Shown here: positions 43,885 through 51,678 of the stretch, one piece after another
Layout: each line of letters begins with the position of its first letter
Numbering within the stretch: position 1 is the first letter of the stretch
Assembly (NCBI GenBank): GCA_963728355.1
Contig: CAVSJQ010000002.1
Location: 62,001 to 126,000 of the forward strand
Length of the DNA stretch: 64,000 nt
DNA from: Sva-07 sp963728355
GTDB lineage: Bacteria > Actinomycetota > Acidimicrobiia > Acidimicrobiales > Ilumatobacteraceae
Direction: 5' to 3'
Position numbers and translations under genes: made by a program
The notes under the pieces: generated by a model
The model's input: only the letters and a program-made list of their open reading frames with translations
Told to the model about the DNA's origin: nothing
Databases searched by the model: none

Positions 43885-44946
43885 TCATGGTTCCTCTGTG
43901 GTGTCGATAGCGATGGCGATCTTCCCGCGGGTCCGTCCGCGCTCGAGGTGCGTGATGGCGTCGGCCGTGTCGGCGAGTGGGAAGGTCCGGTCGACGACTG
44001 GGGTGACGTGTCCGGTCTCGACGAGATCAGCGAGGCGTTCGAGGTGGGCGGCGTCCTCTCGGGCGACGAAGGTGGTGAGTCGCTGGCGGGCGACGAGTGA
44101 GGTGAGCTTGGCGCGGAGCTGGCGGTCGCTGCCGCCGACCCAGCGGCCACCGTTCTCGCCGCCGACGATGACGAGCGTGCCGGTCGGGGTGAGTGCCCGG
44201 CGGAGGTCGCGGAGCCGTCGGTTGCCGCCGGTGTCGATGATGACGTCGTAGCGACCGCGCTCAGCGAGTGGGTTGTCCGTGCGGTAGTCGATGACCCGGC
44301 TGGCGCCGAGCTCGTGGACCAGGTCGAGCTTGTCGCTGCTGGCGACGCCCGTGACGATGCCGCCGAGGGCGTTTGCGATCTGGACGGCGTAGGTGCCGAC
44401 GCCGCCGGAGGCGCCGAGGACGAGGACCTGGTCGCCGGGTCGGACCCGTCCGTGGTCCTCGACGGCTTGGAGTGCGGTCGATCCTGTGACGGCGAGCACG
44501 CCGGCCTGGGCCATCGTGAGGTTGGTCGGGATGCCGGCGAGGCGGTCCTCGCCGGCTCGTGCGTACTGGGCGAAGGTGCCGTGGCCGGTGCCGAACACGA
44601 GGTCGCCCTCGGCGAAGCGGGTGACGGCGGCGCCGACGGTGTCGACGACGCCCGCCAGGTCGAGGCCGGGCACCGGGTGGCGGGGGCGTCTGAGCCCGAA
44701 GGCCAACCGGGTGAGGTACGGCCGGCCCGTCATCAGGTGCCAGACCCCACGGTCGACGCCAGCGGCGGCAACTCGGACGAGAACATCGTGGTCGCCGAGC
44801 GCTGGCTTGGGCATTTCACGCAGCTCCAGGACGTCGGCGGTGCCGTATCGGTTCTGGACGACGGCGAGCATCGACGCCGCATCGGGTTCGGCCGGCTCGG
44901 TGATGTCGTGGGTCTGGTTGGCGAGGTGGGTCGGGATGGTGTCCAT
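43885..44946 (-). CDS. NAD(P)-dependent quinone oxidoreductase-like (MDR superfamily) protein
   Basis: A 353-residue medium-chain dehydrogenase/reductase without the zinc-binding cysteines. It has the N-terminal GroES-like fold (VLVRVAAAGVDRGVWHLMTG), PGLDLAGVVDTVGAAVTRF, and the Rossmann motif VLVLGASGGVGTYAVQIANA. Such proteins reduce quinones or enones with NADPH. Its substrate is unknown. The first 25 residues look non-conserved; ATG at 44871 is a plausible alternative start. It lies 17 bp after the DUF4386-type gene. Confidence 0.85.
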   Translation of the reverse strand: MDTIPTHLANQTHDITEPAEPDAASMLAVVQNRYGTADVLELREMPKPALGDHDVLVRVAAAGVDRGVWHLMTGRPYLTRLAFGLRRPRHPVPGLDLAGVVDTVGAAVTRFAEGDLVFGTGHGTFAQYARAGEDRLAGIPTNLTMAQAGVLAVTGSTALQAVEDHGRVRPGDQVLVLGASGGVGTYAVQIANALGGIVTGVASSDKLDLVHELGASRVIDYRTDNPLAERGRYDVIIDTGGNRRLRDLRRALTPTGTLVIVGGENGGRWVGGSDRQLRAKLTSLVARQRLTTFVAREDAAHLERLADLVETGHVTPVVDRTFPLADTADAITHLERGRTRGKIAIAIDTTEEP

Positions 44947-44963
44947 GGTCTGTGCTTTCTGGT

Positions 44964-45707
44964 TCAGGCCGCGACCGTGACGGGTCGGCGGGTGGCGGTG
45001 CGGGTCGGAGTGGCGAGGCCACGGGTGACGAGACGAATCGCGAAGGTGAGCTCGACCACGAGGCAGATCACATAGAACGGTTCGATGAACGAGCTGGCGC
45101 TGGGAGCGAACAGCGCTGCAAACGAACCGACGAGGTAGATGGCGCCCGTCGCGGCCATGCCCCAGGCGAGTAACCGGTGTACGAGTTTGCCTGCGATGAG
45201 CAGTCGTGCGAGGACGAGGCAGCTCAGCCCGAAAGCGATCAGGCCGGCGTCGTAGCCGAGAGCGTGGCGTTCCACTGCATCGAGCGCATCCTGCGCAGGT
45301 CCGGCGATGATCACACCGTCCGCACCCTCGGCATCGAAAGCGAAGGCGAGTGCTCGGATCAGGTAGTTGAGGTTGAGCACGATGATGGCGCCTTGGATCA
45401 GGCGAAGCACGGTGGCAGTGACCGCGAGGCGTCGATTGACGTGGCGGAGCAGACCGAGTAGCCCGAACGCCACGACGACGTCGAGCGCGATCATCACCAC
45501 GTCGGCGCCGATGCCGACGCCGAACAGGCCCGGCGATTCGGCGATGTTCTCCGCCGTGGCGATCGGGTCGTCGTCGACGACGAGCGATCCGCGTACCGCG
45601 AACTCGGCGAAGATGCCTGTTGCGATGATGCCCAGGTAGGCGAGACCGGTCCGGCGGGCGAGCCTCGAGGGTCGAGCCTTGGTGGAGACGGTGGTGACGG
45701 TGTTCAT
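44964..45707 (-). CDS. DUF4386-type membrane protein
   Basis: A 247-residue protein with about six transmembrane helices (TGLAYLGIIATGIFAEFAVR, ADVVMIALDVVVAFGLLGLL, LAVTATVLRLIQGAIIVLNL and others). The order and the PSRLARRTGLAYL start fit the DUF4386 family of unknown function. ATG 45707 follows GAAAGGA. Together with the oxidoreductase it forms a two-gene unit inside the region bounded by the attachment-site copies. Confidence 0.8.
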   Translation of the reverse strand: MNTVTTVSTKARPSRLARRTGLAYLGIIATGIFAEFAVRGSLVVDDDPIATAENIAESPGLFGVGIGADVVMIALDVVVAFGLLGLLRHVNRRLAVTATVLRLIQGAIIVLNLNYLIRALAFAFDAEGADGVIIAGPAQDALDAVERHALGYDAGLIAFGLSCLVLARLLIAGKLVHRLLAWGMAATGAIYLVGSFAALFAPSASSFIEPFYVICLVVELTFAIRLVTRGLATPTRTATRRPVTVAA

Positions 45708-45794
45708 GGCGCGTCCTTTCAGGTGATCGGCGATGACGTCAACGGTACGGATGGCCCCCGATGCGGGTCTTGGCCCTCGCTGCCAACGTGTTGA

Positions 45795-46334
45795 CCGAAC
45801 GGGAAACCTGGCGCCCGAGCTCACGGCCTTCAGCTATTCGTCAACCTCCCTGCGTCAGGCAAACATGATGCGCCGGAGTCACTGCACGTTCGCGCTTCGG
45901 ACATGCCCGAGATCCGCGGCGATGGTCACCGCGTCCGCGTCGTCCTCGGGGACAGCCAGGACGTGTCGGGACACGCCTCGCCGGCGTCGCCCCTCACCAT
46001 CCTCGACGCTCACCTCGAGCGAGGCGGCAGCTTCCGCCACACGATCAACGCGAACGCTCACGCATTCATCCTGGCGATCCGCGGTCGGGGACGAATCGTC
46101 ACAGACGACGCAACTGCGACGCTCCCGGCGGGCCATGCGATCGCCGCCCGCAGCACCATCGGGACCTCAGCGCTGACCCTGCACAGCGAGCAGGGCGCCC
46201 AACTCGTGATCCTTGAAGGCGAGCCGCTCGACGAGCCCATCGCCCAGCGGGGCGGCTTCGTGATGAACACCCCCGAGGAACTCACGACCGCCGCCGCCGC
46301 TCATGCCGCCGGCGACTTCGGCCACATCGATTGA
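45795..46334 (+). pseudogene. Pirin family protein, 5'-truncated remnant
   Basis: The frame opens after a stop at 45792-45794 and immediately reads HGLQLFVNLP, the hallmark of the middle of pirin proteins. It then follows a pirin C-terminal cupin domain to GEPLDEPIAQRGGFVMNTPE and ends HAAGDFGHID. The first half of pirin, including its iron-binding histidines, is absent. An internal ATG at 45903 could still make a 143-residue protein. Loss of the N-terminal domain suggests decay or a recombination junction near 45790. Confidence 0.72.
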
Positions 46335-46690
46335 CGCCGGTCCCGCCGACACGACGCACGCACCGTCCGATGCTCTCGCGGAGGGCAGACACGCGATGTC
46401 GGAGTCGGTCTGGGAGTGCCTTGTCGGCCTTCGCCGTGCCTGAAGCGAGGAGTCTTCGATGCCGGTGATCGCCGCACCCGGCTCAACAGAATCGTCGAAG
46501 TCGCACACCTTCGCCCCGACGAAGGCCACTCGATATTCGCGCTGCCCGAGAGCCGTCGACACCGCTCTGTATCGGCACACCCGCGCTCGGTGAGGTGCCC
46601 GAGAGTGGGCAGGTCGATCGACCGGCGGAGGAGCCGCACCTCAGGAGGCGGAGCCTTTGACAGACGACCGTCTAGGTGTATGATTGGTGT
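46335..46690. other. Intergenic stretch before vapBC
   Basis: No supported gene. The last 40 bases before the antitoxin start are AT-rich (CTAGGTGTATGATTGGTGT), a likely promoter and autoregulation site for the toxin-antitoxin pair. Confidence 0.35.
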
Positions 46691-46891
46691 ATGGCGCGCA
46701 CAAACATCGACATCGATGACGAGCTCTGCCGGCGCGTCATGGATCGCTACCACCTCAGCACGAAACGCGAGGCGGTCAATCTTGCGCTGCGCCACGTCGC
46801 TGGTGAGCCCCTTGGTCTCGACGAGGCCCGATCGATGCGCGGCAGCGGTTGGGACGGTGACCTCGACGAGATGCGCACGAGCAGGGTGTGA
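46691..46891 (+). CDS. vapB: VapB-type antitoxin
   Basis: A 66-residue protein of the VapB_antitoxin (RHH-like) type: MARTNIDIDDELCRRVMDRY and TKREAVNLALRHVAGEPLGL are typical of the Arc/MetJ-like DNA-binding start, and the C-terminus (GSGWDGDLDEMR) should bind the toxin. The last codons overlap the GTG of the toxin gene. VapB proteins bind their operator and neutralise VapC. ATG 46691 is chosen because it begins the conserved domain. Confidence 0.85.
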   Translation: MARTNIDIDDELCRRVMDRYHLSTKREAVNLALRHVAGEPLGLDEARSMRGSGWDGDLDEMRTSRV

Positions 46892-47286
46892 TTCTCGTCG
46901 ACACCTCCGCATGGATCGAGTTCCTTCGCGACACCGGTTCAGAGGTCTGCGTCACCGTCGACGAGCTTCTCGATGCGGATCTCGCGGTCTGTGACGCCGT
47001 GTCGATGGAAGTGCTCGCCGGTGCTCGCAGTGAGCGACACCTGATGCAACTTCGCGGACTGCTGGCAAGAGCAACGATGTTGCCCACGACACCGGCCGAC
47101 TACGAGGCCGCAGCATCGATGTACCGCTCCTGTCGAATCCACGGCGAGACAGTTCGCAAACTCATCGACTGCCTGATCGCCGCTGTCGCCGTGCGAGCCA
47201 ACGCCGAGATCTTGCACGCCGACGCCGACTTCGAAGCGTTGGCACGACATACCGGGTTGCGGCTGCACCCAGCTTCCGGCCGCTGA
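46888..47286 (+). CDS. vapC: VapC-type PIN-domain toxin
   Basis: A 132-residue PIN-domain ribonuclease. The acidic active site is visible: MILVDTSAWIEFL (first Asp), CDAVSMEVLAG (Glu), KLIDCLIAAVAV (Asp) and LHADADFEALA (Asp). It starts at GTG 46888, overlapping the antitoxin stop. VapC toxins cleave tRNA or rRNA. It is the last gene before the second attachment-site copy, so the pair could stabilise the inserted segment. Confidence 0.88.
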   Translation: MILVDTSAWIEFLRDTGSEVCVTVDELLDADLAVCDAVSMEVLAGARSERHLMQLRGLLARATMLPTTPADYEAAASMYRSCRIHGETVRKLIDCLIAAVAVRANAEILHADADFEALARHTGLRLHPASGR

Positions 47287-47600
47287 GGGGTGACCCAAGC
47301 GAATCGTCACCGCCTGGGCACAGCGCCAGACCGACGCGTCGTTCGATTGCGCTCCTCCGGCGGTCACGAAACGGTCACAGGATTTCCCGGACGGTACGAG
47401 TTGATCCGGGACGCGGCGGACCACACGGACGGCGACCCCGCACAGAATGGGCAGATCCGGACGAGCCTGCACACGACGGACGGTTTGCGCGTGTCTTAAA
47501 CCCCCCTTCCACTCACGTGGAGTGCGGGGTCAAATCCCGCCCCGGGCACCATCTACCAGGTGTTACGTCGGTGGAGTCTGTGGCATAAAGGTGGATCGCC
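47287..47600. other. Intergenic sequence containing attachment-site copy 2
   Basis: No convincing gene. The segment from 47495 is the tRNA-derived repeat. The stretch immediately before the integrase start (47550-47600) is expected to hold the integrase promoter. Confidence 0.5.
47495..47549 (+). repeat. Attachment-site copy 2 (tRNA-Leu 3' half duplicate)
   Basis: 54 of 55 bases match 43509-43563; the single difference is TTC to GTC in the T-loop start. The 5' half of the tRNA is absent, so this is not a gene. It marks the distal end of an inserted segment of about 4 kb, or the junction between two tandem insertions. Confidence 0.88.
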
Positions 47601-48737
47601 ATGGCACGGGGAAGCGTGTTCAAGCGTCACGGGGGTTGGGGGTTCAAGGTCGAGGCCGGCCCGCACCCCGAGACTCGTCAGCGCCGCCAGATCAAGCGCC
47701 AGGGCTTCCGCACGAAACGCGAGGCCGAGAAGGCGCTCGCCGACGTCCAGAAGAGAGTCTTCGACGGCACCGTCGTCGCCAACTCGAACGTCCGCCTCGA
47801 CGACTTCCTCGACGAGTGGTTGGCCGGCCAGGACTCCCGGCTGAAGCCATCGAGCCACCACTCCTACGTGATTGCCAGCAAGCGACTGAAGCGGCATCTC
47901 GGTCGGTGCAGGCTGCAGTCGCTCACGCCGCTGCAGATCGAGACGTTCTACGCCGAGCTGCTCGACCACGGCGGCCGCAACGGCGAAGCCCTCGCTCCGA
48001 AGACGGTCAAGAACACCCACGTCGTCTTGCGCAAAGCGCTCGCCGACGCCGAGCGGCTCGGGCTGGTTCAGCGCAACGCCGCAGCGGCTGCCCGGGGACC
48101 GTCGGTGACACGGCCCGAGATGATGACGTGGTTGTCGGATCAACTCAAGGAGTTCCTGGCGGTTGCTCAGCAATCGCGAATGCGCAACGCCTTCACGATC
48201 CTTGCGAGCACCGGCATACGGCGCGGTGAGCTGCTCGGACTTCGTTGGGGTGACGTCGACTTCGACTCCTCGCAGATCGCGATCGTCCAGACGGTGTCGA
48301 AGGTCAACGGCAGGATCGTCGTCGGGCAACCGAAGACATCGGGCAGCCGCCGCACCGTCTACGTCCATGACACGACGATGAAGGCGCTGCGTCAGCAACG
48401 TCAGCTTCAGGCCGAGGAGCGCCTCGCGGCAGGACCAGCCTGGGAGGCTGACAACGACCTCGTCTTCCGCAACGAGATGGGTGGCCCGGTGAACCCCGAG
48501 AGGTTCTCTCGCCGCTTCAGACAGTTGGTCGAGGTAGCCGACGTGCCGCGAATCCGACTGCACGACCTCCGCCACACCAACGCGACCCTCTCCTTGAAGG
48601 CTGGGGTGCACCCGAAGGTCGTGTCCGAGCGACTCGGGCATTCGTCGATAGCGATCACCCTCGACTTGTACTCTCATGTCACGCCCGGGATCTCCCGTGA
48701 CGCTGCGGCCACGGTCGAGTCGATGATGTTCGACTGA
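47601..48737 (+). CDS. int: Tyrosine recombinase/phage-type integrase
   Basis: A 378-residue integrase with an N-terminal AP2-like arm-binding domain (SVFKRHGGWGFKVEAG), a SAM-like core-binding domain (LDDFLDEWLAG, LQIETFYAELL) and a catalytic domain. Catalytic residues are visible in TGIRRGELLGLRW (Arg), HDLRHTNATL (His-x-x-Arg), LGHSSIAITLDLYSHV (His and the nucleophile Tyr). It lies 51 bp after attachment copy 2, reading away from the tRNA. An excisionase-like gene is convergent with it. Confidence 0.93.
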   Translation: MARGSVFKRHGGWGFKVEAGPHPETRQRRQIKRQGFRTKREAEKALADVQKRVFDGTVVANSNVRLDDFLDEWLAGQDSRLKPSSHHSYVIASKRLKRHLGRCRLQSLTPLQIETFYAELLDHGGRNGEALAPKTVKNTHVVLRKALADAERLGLVQRNAAAAARGPSVTRPEMMTWLSDQLKEFLAVAQQSRMRNAFTILASTGIRRGELLGLRWGDVDFDSSQIAIVQTVSKVNGRIVVGQPKTSGSRRTVYVHDTTMKALRQQRQLQAEERLAAGPAWEADNDLVFRNEMGGPVNPERFSRRFRQLVEVADVPRIRLHDLRHTNATLSLKAGVHPKVVSERLGHSSIAITLDLYSHVTPGISRDAAATVESMMFD

Positions 48738-48746
48738 AAGCCGCGT

Positions 48747-48980
48747 TCAGAACAGCGTGTCTCGCTGTTCGGCGAGCAGAGAGTCGGGCGACTCGGATGT
48801 CTGCCGCGCGCCGAAGGTGAGCAGCTCTTCGACAGCCTGGGTGGGCACGATGATGCGGCCACCGAGGCGGAGCGACGGGATCTCGCCGCGTCGCACGCAC
48901 TCGTACGCTGCGGTTCGCGAGATGCCGAGCACCGTGGCGGCCTGGGTGACGGTCATGGTGGCGCGACCGGTCATGGGCAT
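48747..48980 (-). CDS. Excisionase-like helix-turn-helix protein
   Basis: A 77-residue MerR-type/excisionase winged HTH: TVTQAATVLGISRTAAYECV followed by RRGEIPSLRLGGRIIVPTQA. Such proteins act as excisionases or small regulators beside integrases. ATG 48980 follows GGAGGAACGC. It converges on the integrase with 9 bp between stops. A paralogue sharing the same ISRT-AYECVRRG core lies at 50420. Confidence 0.82.
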   Translation of the reverse strand: MPMTGRATMTVTQAATVLGISRTAAYECVRRGEIPSLRLGGRIIVPTQAVEELLTFGARQTSESPDSLLAEQRDTLF

Positions 48981-49182
48981 GCGTTCCTCCGTTCGTCCGG
49001 GGAGGACCATGTGGTCTCCCTCCCTCTCGTAAAGGCGGTCCACTTGTCGATGTGAGACAACAAACTCTGGGATCTGCCAAGACTGCCCGAGGCCGGGCCG
49101 GAGGCGGTGCGTCAGCTCTCGCCTGGCGCCCGTGACGACGTCGCGATCGCTCGACTCGGCGCACCGAACTACTCTTGGGAGC

Positions 49183-49551
49183 ATGTCGAGCACGTGGACG
49201 GTCAAGGACGGCAAAGCCGTTTGGGACGGCCGTCGACTCGACGAATGGACCGACGTCGTGATCGCCGACCTCGTCGCCGAGTTCGATCCGGCGGCAGTCT
49301 GGCTCTATGGCTCGGTGGCCCGCGGTGACGACGACGGTGACAGCGACATCGACCTGCTCGTCGTGCTCGACTCCTTCGAGCCCCGAGACGCGATCGACCT
49401 CAAGACGCGCGCGTTCAAGGCGTCGACATCGAGTGCTCCGTTCGACGTGTCATTCACCGATCCTGAGCGCTACGTCAATCGCAGCGGAATCCCGGGCACG
49501 ATCGAACGAGCCACCGTCTTTGATGGGCAGTGCCTGTACCGGCGTGACTGA
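49183..49551 (+). CDS. MNT-type minimal nucleotidyltransferase (antitoxin-like)
   Basis: A 122-residue nucleotidyltransferase. The signature is LYGSVARGDDDGDSDIDLLV, with the two catalytic aspartates of the GS...D-x-D motif. It overlaps by 8 bp the next gene, a HEPN protein. Pairs of this kind are widespread toxin-antitoxin modules in which MNT modifies or neutralises the HEPN ribonuclease. An extra beta hairpin at the start (STWTVKDGKAVWDGRRLDEW) is a small feature of this subgroup. Confidence 0.85.
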   Translation: MSSTWTVKDGKAVWDGRRLDEWTDVVIADLVAEFDPAAVWLYGSVARGDDDGDSDIDLLVVLDSFEPRDAIDLKTRAFKASTSSAPFDVSFTDPERYVNRSGIPGTIERATVFDGQCLYRRD

Positions 49552-49947
49552 GCCGTCCGATTCGTCAGCGGCGACCACGCAGAGTTGGCTTGCGAAGGCC
49601 AATGACGATCTCACCATCGCGGACTCGTGCTGCGCTCCGATGTCGGCGTCGAGTGGGCAGTGTGCTTCCACGCTCAGCAGGCAGCGGAGAAGGCCGTCAA
49701 GGCGGTGCTCGTCCATGCCGGGATCGACTTCCCGAAGTCGCACCGGCTCGATCGTCTTGCGGGCCTTCTCCCGGCATCGAGCGAACCCCGGTTCGACATG
49801 GCCGCACTCACCGAACTCGCTCCGTGGGCAGTCGCCGGTCGATATCCGGAGGACATCCCGAATCCGACCCCAACACAAGCGAGCCACGTGGTCGAGCTTG
49901 CTCGGGCAGTGGTGCGACTGGCGCACGAGCTCGTCGCACTCACGTGA
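49544..49947 (+). CDS. HEPN domain protein (toxin-like), probable frameshift
   Basis: A HEPN protein of about 133 residues if one base is restored near 49625. GTG 49544 overlaps the MNT gene and reads ATTQSWLAKANDDLTIADS; the frame then shifts to LRSDVGVEWAVCFHAQQAAE and KAVLVHAGIDFPKSHRLDRL, ending at 49947. This is the COG2250 HEPN pattern. Alternatively translation starts at GTG 49627, giving a shorter protein lacking helix 1. I do not see a clear R-x(4)-H ribonuclease motif, so catalytic activity is uncertain. Confidence 0.75.
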
Positions 49948-50419
49948 CCCGATCGGGTCACCAGATTTCCCGTTGAGGGAGACCTGCAAAGGTGTATGCC
50001 CTCCCAACGCCTCCGCGCACGACCCCCTGGCCCGGCCCCCGACGAGACACGATCTGACGGGGCGGACCCGCCGAGCGGCGGCCAGACCACCCACGAAACG
50101 GCTTGCGCGACCCGAAATGCGGGCTGGCCGCTCGGCGGGCGGCACCAGGCGAGCGGCACTCCCAGCGCGACTGCCTGAACAGGCTGGCGGACGCCCTGCG
50201 GCGATCCGCGAGGCCGCACGATGCAACGCAGACAGAAGCGCGAGCGACGAGCTGGTGCGCTCCAGTGGCTCAGCTCTCGAACCCAGAGCCGAGCGGGAGC
50301 CCGGTCCGCGATCAGTGACACACGATCTACCGTCCTAGCTGGGGTGATCGTGTCTTGCGACGCACATCGTCCGTGTCCGGATAGCCGGGGGCGGAACACC
50401 GGGACGGCTGATTCGTTGC
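49948..50419. other. Non-coding or degenerate stretch with long inverted repeat
   Basis: No supported gene in 470 bp. An inverted repeat, CCCGCCGAGCGGC-(GG)-CCAG (50067-50085) and CTGGCCGCTCGGCGGG (50124-50139), could form a 16-bp stem with a small bulge and a 38-nt loop. It may be a terminator, a recombination site or part of a decayed mobile element. Confidence 0.45.
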
Positions 50420-50632
50420 TCAGTTGAGCGAGTTCGGTCGGTCTTCGTCGAGCGCAGTGAGCAGCCGGTCGACGACGATCGTCGGCACGACGACGCGTCG
50501 CCCGAAGCGACAGGCCTGGATGTCGCCGCGTCTCACGCACTCGTACGCGGTGGTTCGCGAGATGCCGAGGATGCGGGCGACTTCCTCGACGGTGTAGGTG
50601 GAGCGGCGGGGGTGTTCGTCGGGGTTGCTCAT
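50420..50632 (-). CDS. Second excisionase-like helix-turn-helix protein
   Basis: A 70-residue protein (ATG 50632) with STYTVEEVARILGISRTTAY and ECVRRGDIQACRFGRRVVVP, closely similar in pattern to the one at 48747. It may be a second excisionase from a related element or a small regulator. There is no integrase directly beside it. An upstream in-frame ATG at 50659 would add nine residues. Confidence 0.78.
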   Translation of the reverse strand: MSNPDEHPRRSTYTVEEVARILGISRTTAYECVRRGDIQACRFGRRVVVPTIVVDRLLTALDEDRPNSLN

Positions 50633-51025
50633 GTCCGTACTGTCCAGATGACTAGTCACTCGACCACTCCCACCGAATCCCCCAGGGTCGCTGCTCTGGT
50701 GTGTCGGCGAGCCTGACTTCGCGGCGAATCAGACCTCGCTTGGAGCGCTGGTGTCCGCCTCACGTGATCGGGCATCCGCTGCCCGATGCCACGTGCCAGC
50801 CGCTCACTGCCGAATACTTCGCCGCCCGAGGATCCCGTCAACGGAACCCGACGAGCCACTCGATGTCGGCCCAATTGCCGTGTTCGGCAATCGCGTCACC
50901 GGTCAAGCCTTCGGAATGATCCGGGCGTGAGTCGGCTCGCTACGCCGGGATCGCCCATGTTCGGGGGCGGTCGCCCACCGATCGCGGGCCCGCACGCTGA
51001 ACCAGTGAAGTACCGTGTGGTGGCG
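50633..51025. other. Intergenic stretch
   Basis: No supported gene and no recognisable repeat. It separates the mobile-element genes from a GNAT-family gene. Confidence 0.35.
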
Positions 51026-51508
51026 ATGACGGACTTCGTGCCAGGCGACTTCGCTGTTCCGGACGAGTTGGTCTGCGACGGCTTCGTGCTCCGGCCACTT
51101 GCCGCGGAACACAACGCGGAAGACCATGCAGCCTGGATGGCGAGCATCGACCACATCCGTGCAACGCCCGGCTTTCGAGGACGGCGTTGGCCGTTCCCGA
51201 TGACGCTCGAGCAGAACCTGCGAGACGTCGAACGACATCAGCAGGACTTCAACAATCGGATCGGATTCACGTACACGGTGCTGGACAGCGCTGGCGAGGT
51301 CATCGGATGCGTGTACATCTACCCGTCCGACCAGCCGGACTTCGACGCATCCCTTCGCTCTTGGGTCAGCGCCGATCACGGCCTCTTGGATCTTCGGGTC
51401 TGGGAGACGGTCGTGACATGGGTCCACGCGTCGTGGCCATTCGCCGTGGTCGACACTGGGGACAGAACTCCCGCCGAAGAGCGGACCGGTCGAGATCAAC
51501 AGTCGTGA
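51026..51508 (+). CDS. GNAT-like N-acetyltransferase
   Basis: A 160-residue protein with GNAT-like organisation: CDGFVLRPLAAEHNAEDHAA at the N-terminus, then a mid region TYTVLDSAGEVIGCVYIYPS corresponding to strands beta 3-4 with the V-I-G-x-V/C pattern, and SADHGLLDLRVWETVVTWV. The usual R/Q-x-x-G-x-A acetyl-CoA loop is not clear, so function is uncertain. ATG 51026 is chosen; upstream sequence is non-conserved. Confidence 0.65.
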   Translation: MTDFVPGDFAVPDELVCDGFVLRPLAAEHNAEDHAAWMASIDHIRATPGFRGRRWPFPMTLEQNLRDVERHQQDFNNRIGFTYTVLDSAGEVIGCVYIYPSDQPDFDASLRSWVSADHGLLDLRVWETVVTWVHASWPFAVVDTGDRTPAEERTGRDQQS

Positions 51509-51678
51509 ACACCCGTGACGCACAGTCGACGGGTCACCTTGCATCACCGGTCAGGGGCACCGGATGACTGCGAGTGGATACTGCGGTGCACCCGCAGGTT
51601 CGTCCCGCACCCTTCGGGTCAAGCGTTACGCAAGACTTTCGTCGGCACGTTGGACGCAATGTCTCGGGCGCTCGTCGT

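Noticed and set aside
45903..46334. Stand-alone cupin protein from the internal ATG
   Set aside because: The frame upstream of the ATG already reads conserved pirin sequence (HGLQLFVNLP), so the unit is a truncated pirin.
47290..47499. Small gene between vapC and the integrase
   Set aside because: No ribosome site, no conserved features, and it runs into the tRNA-derived repeat.
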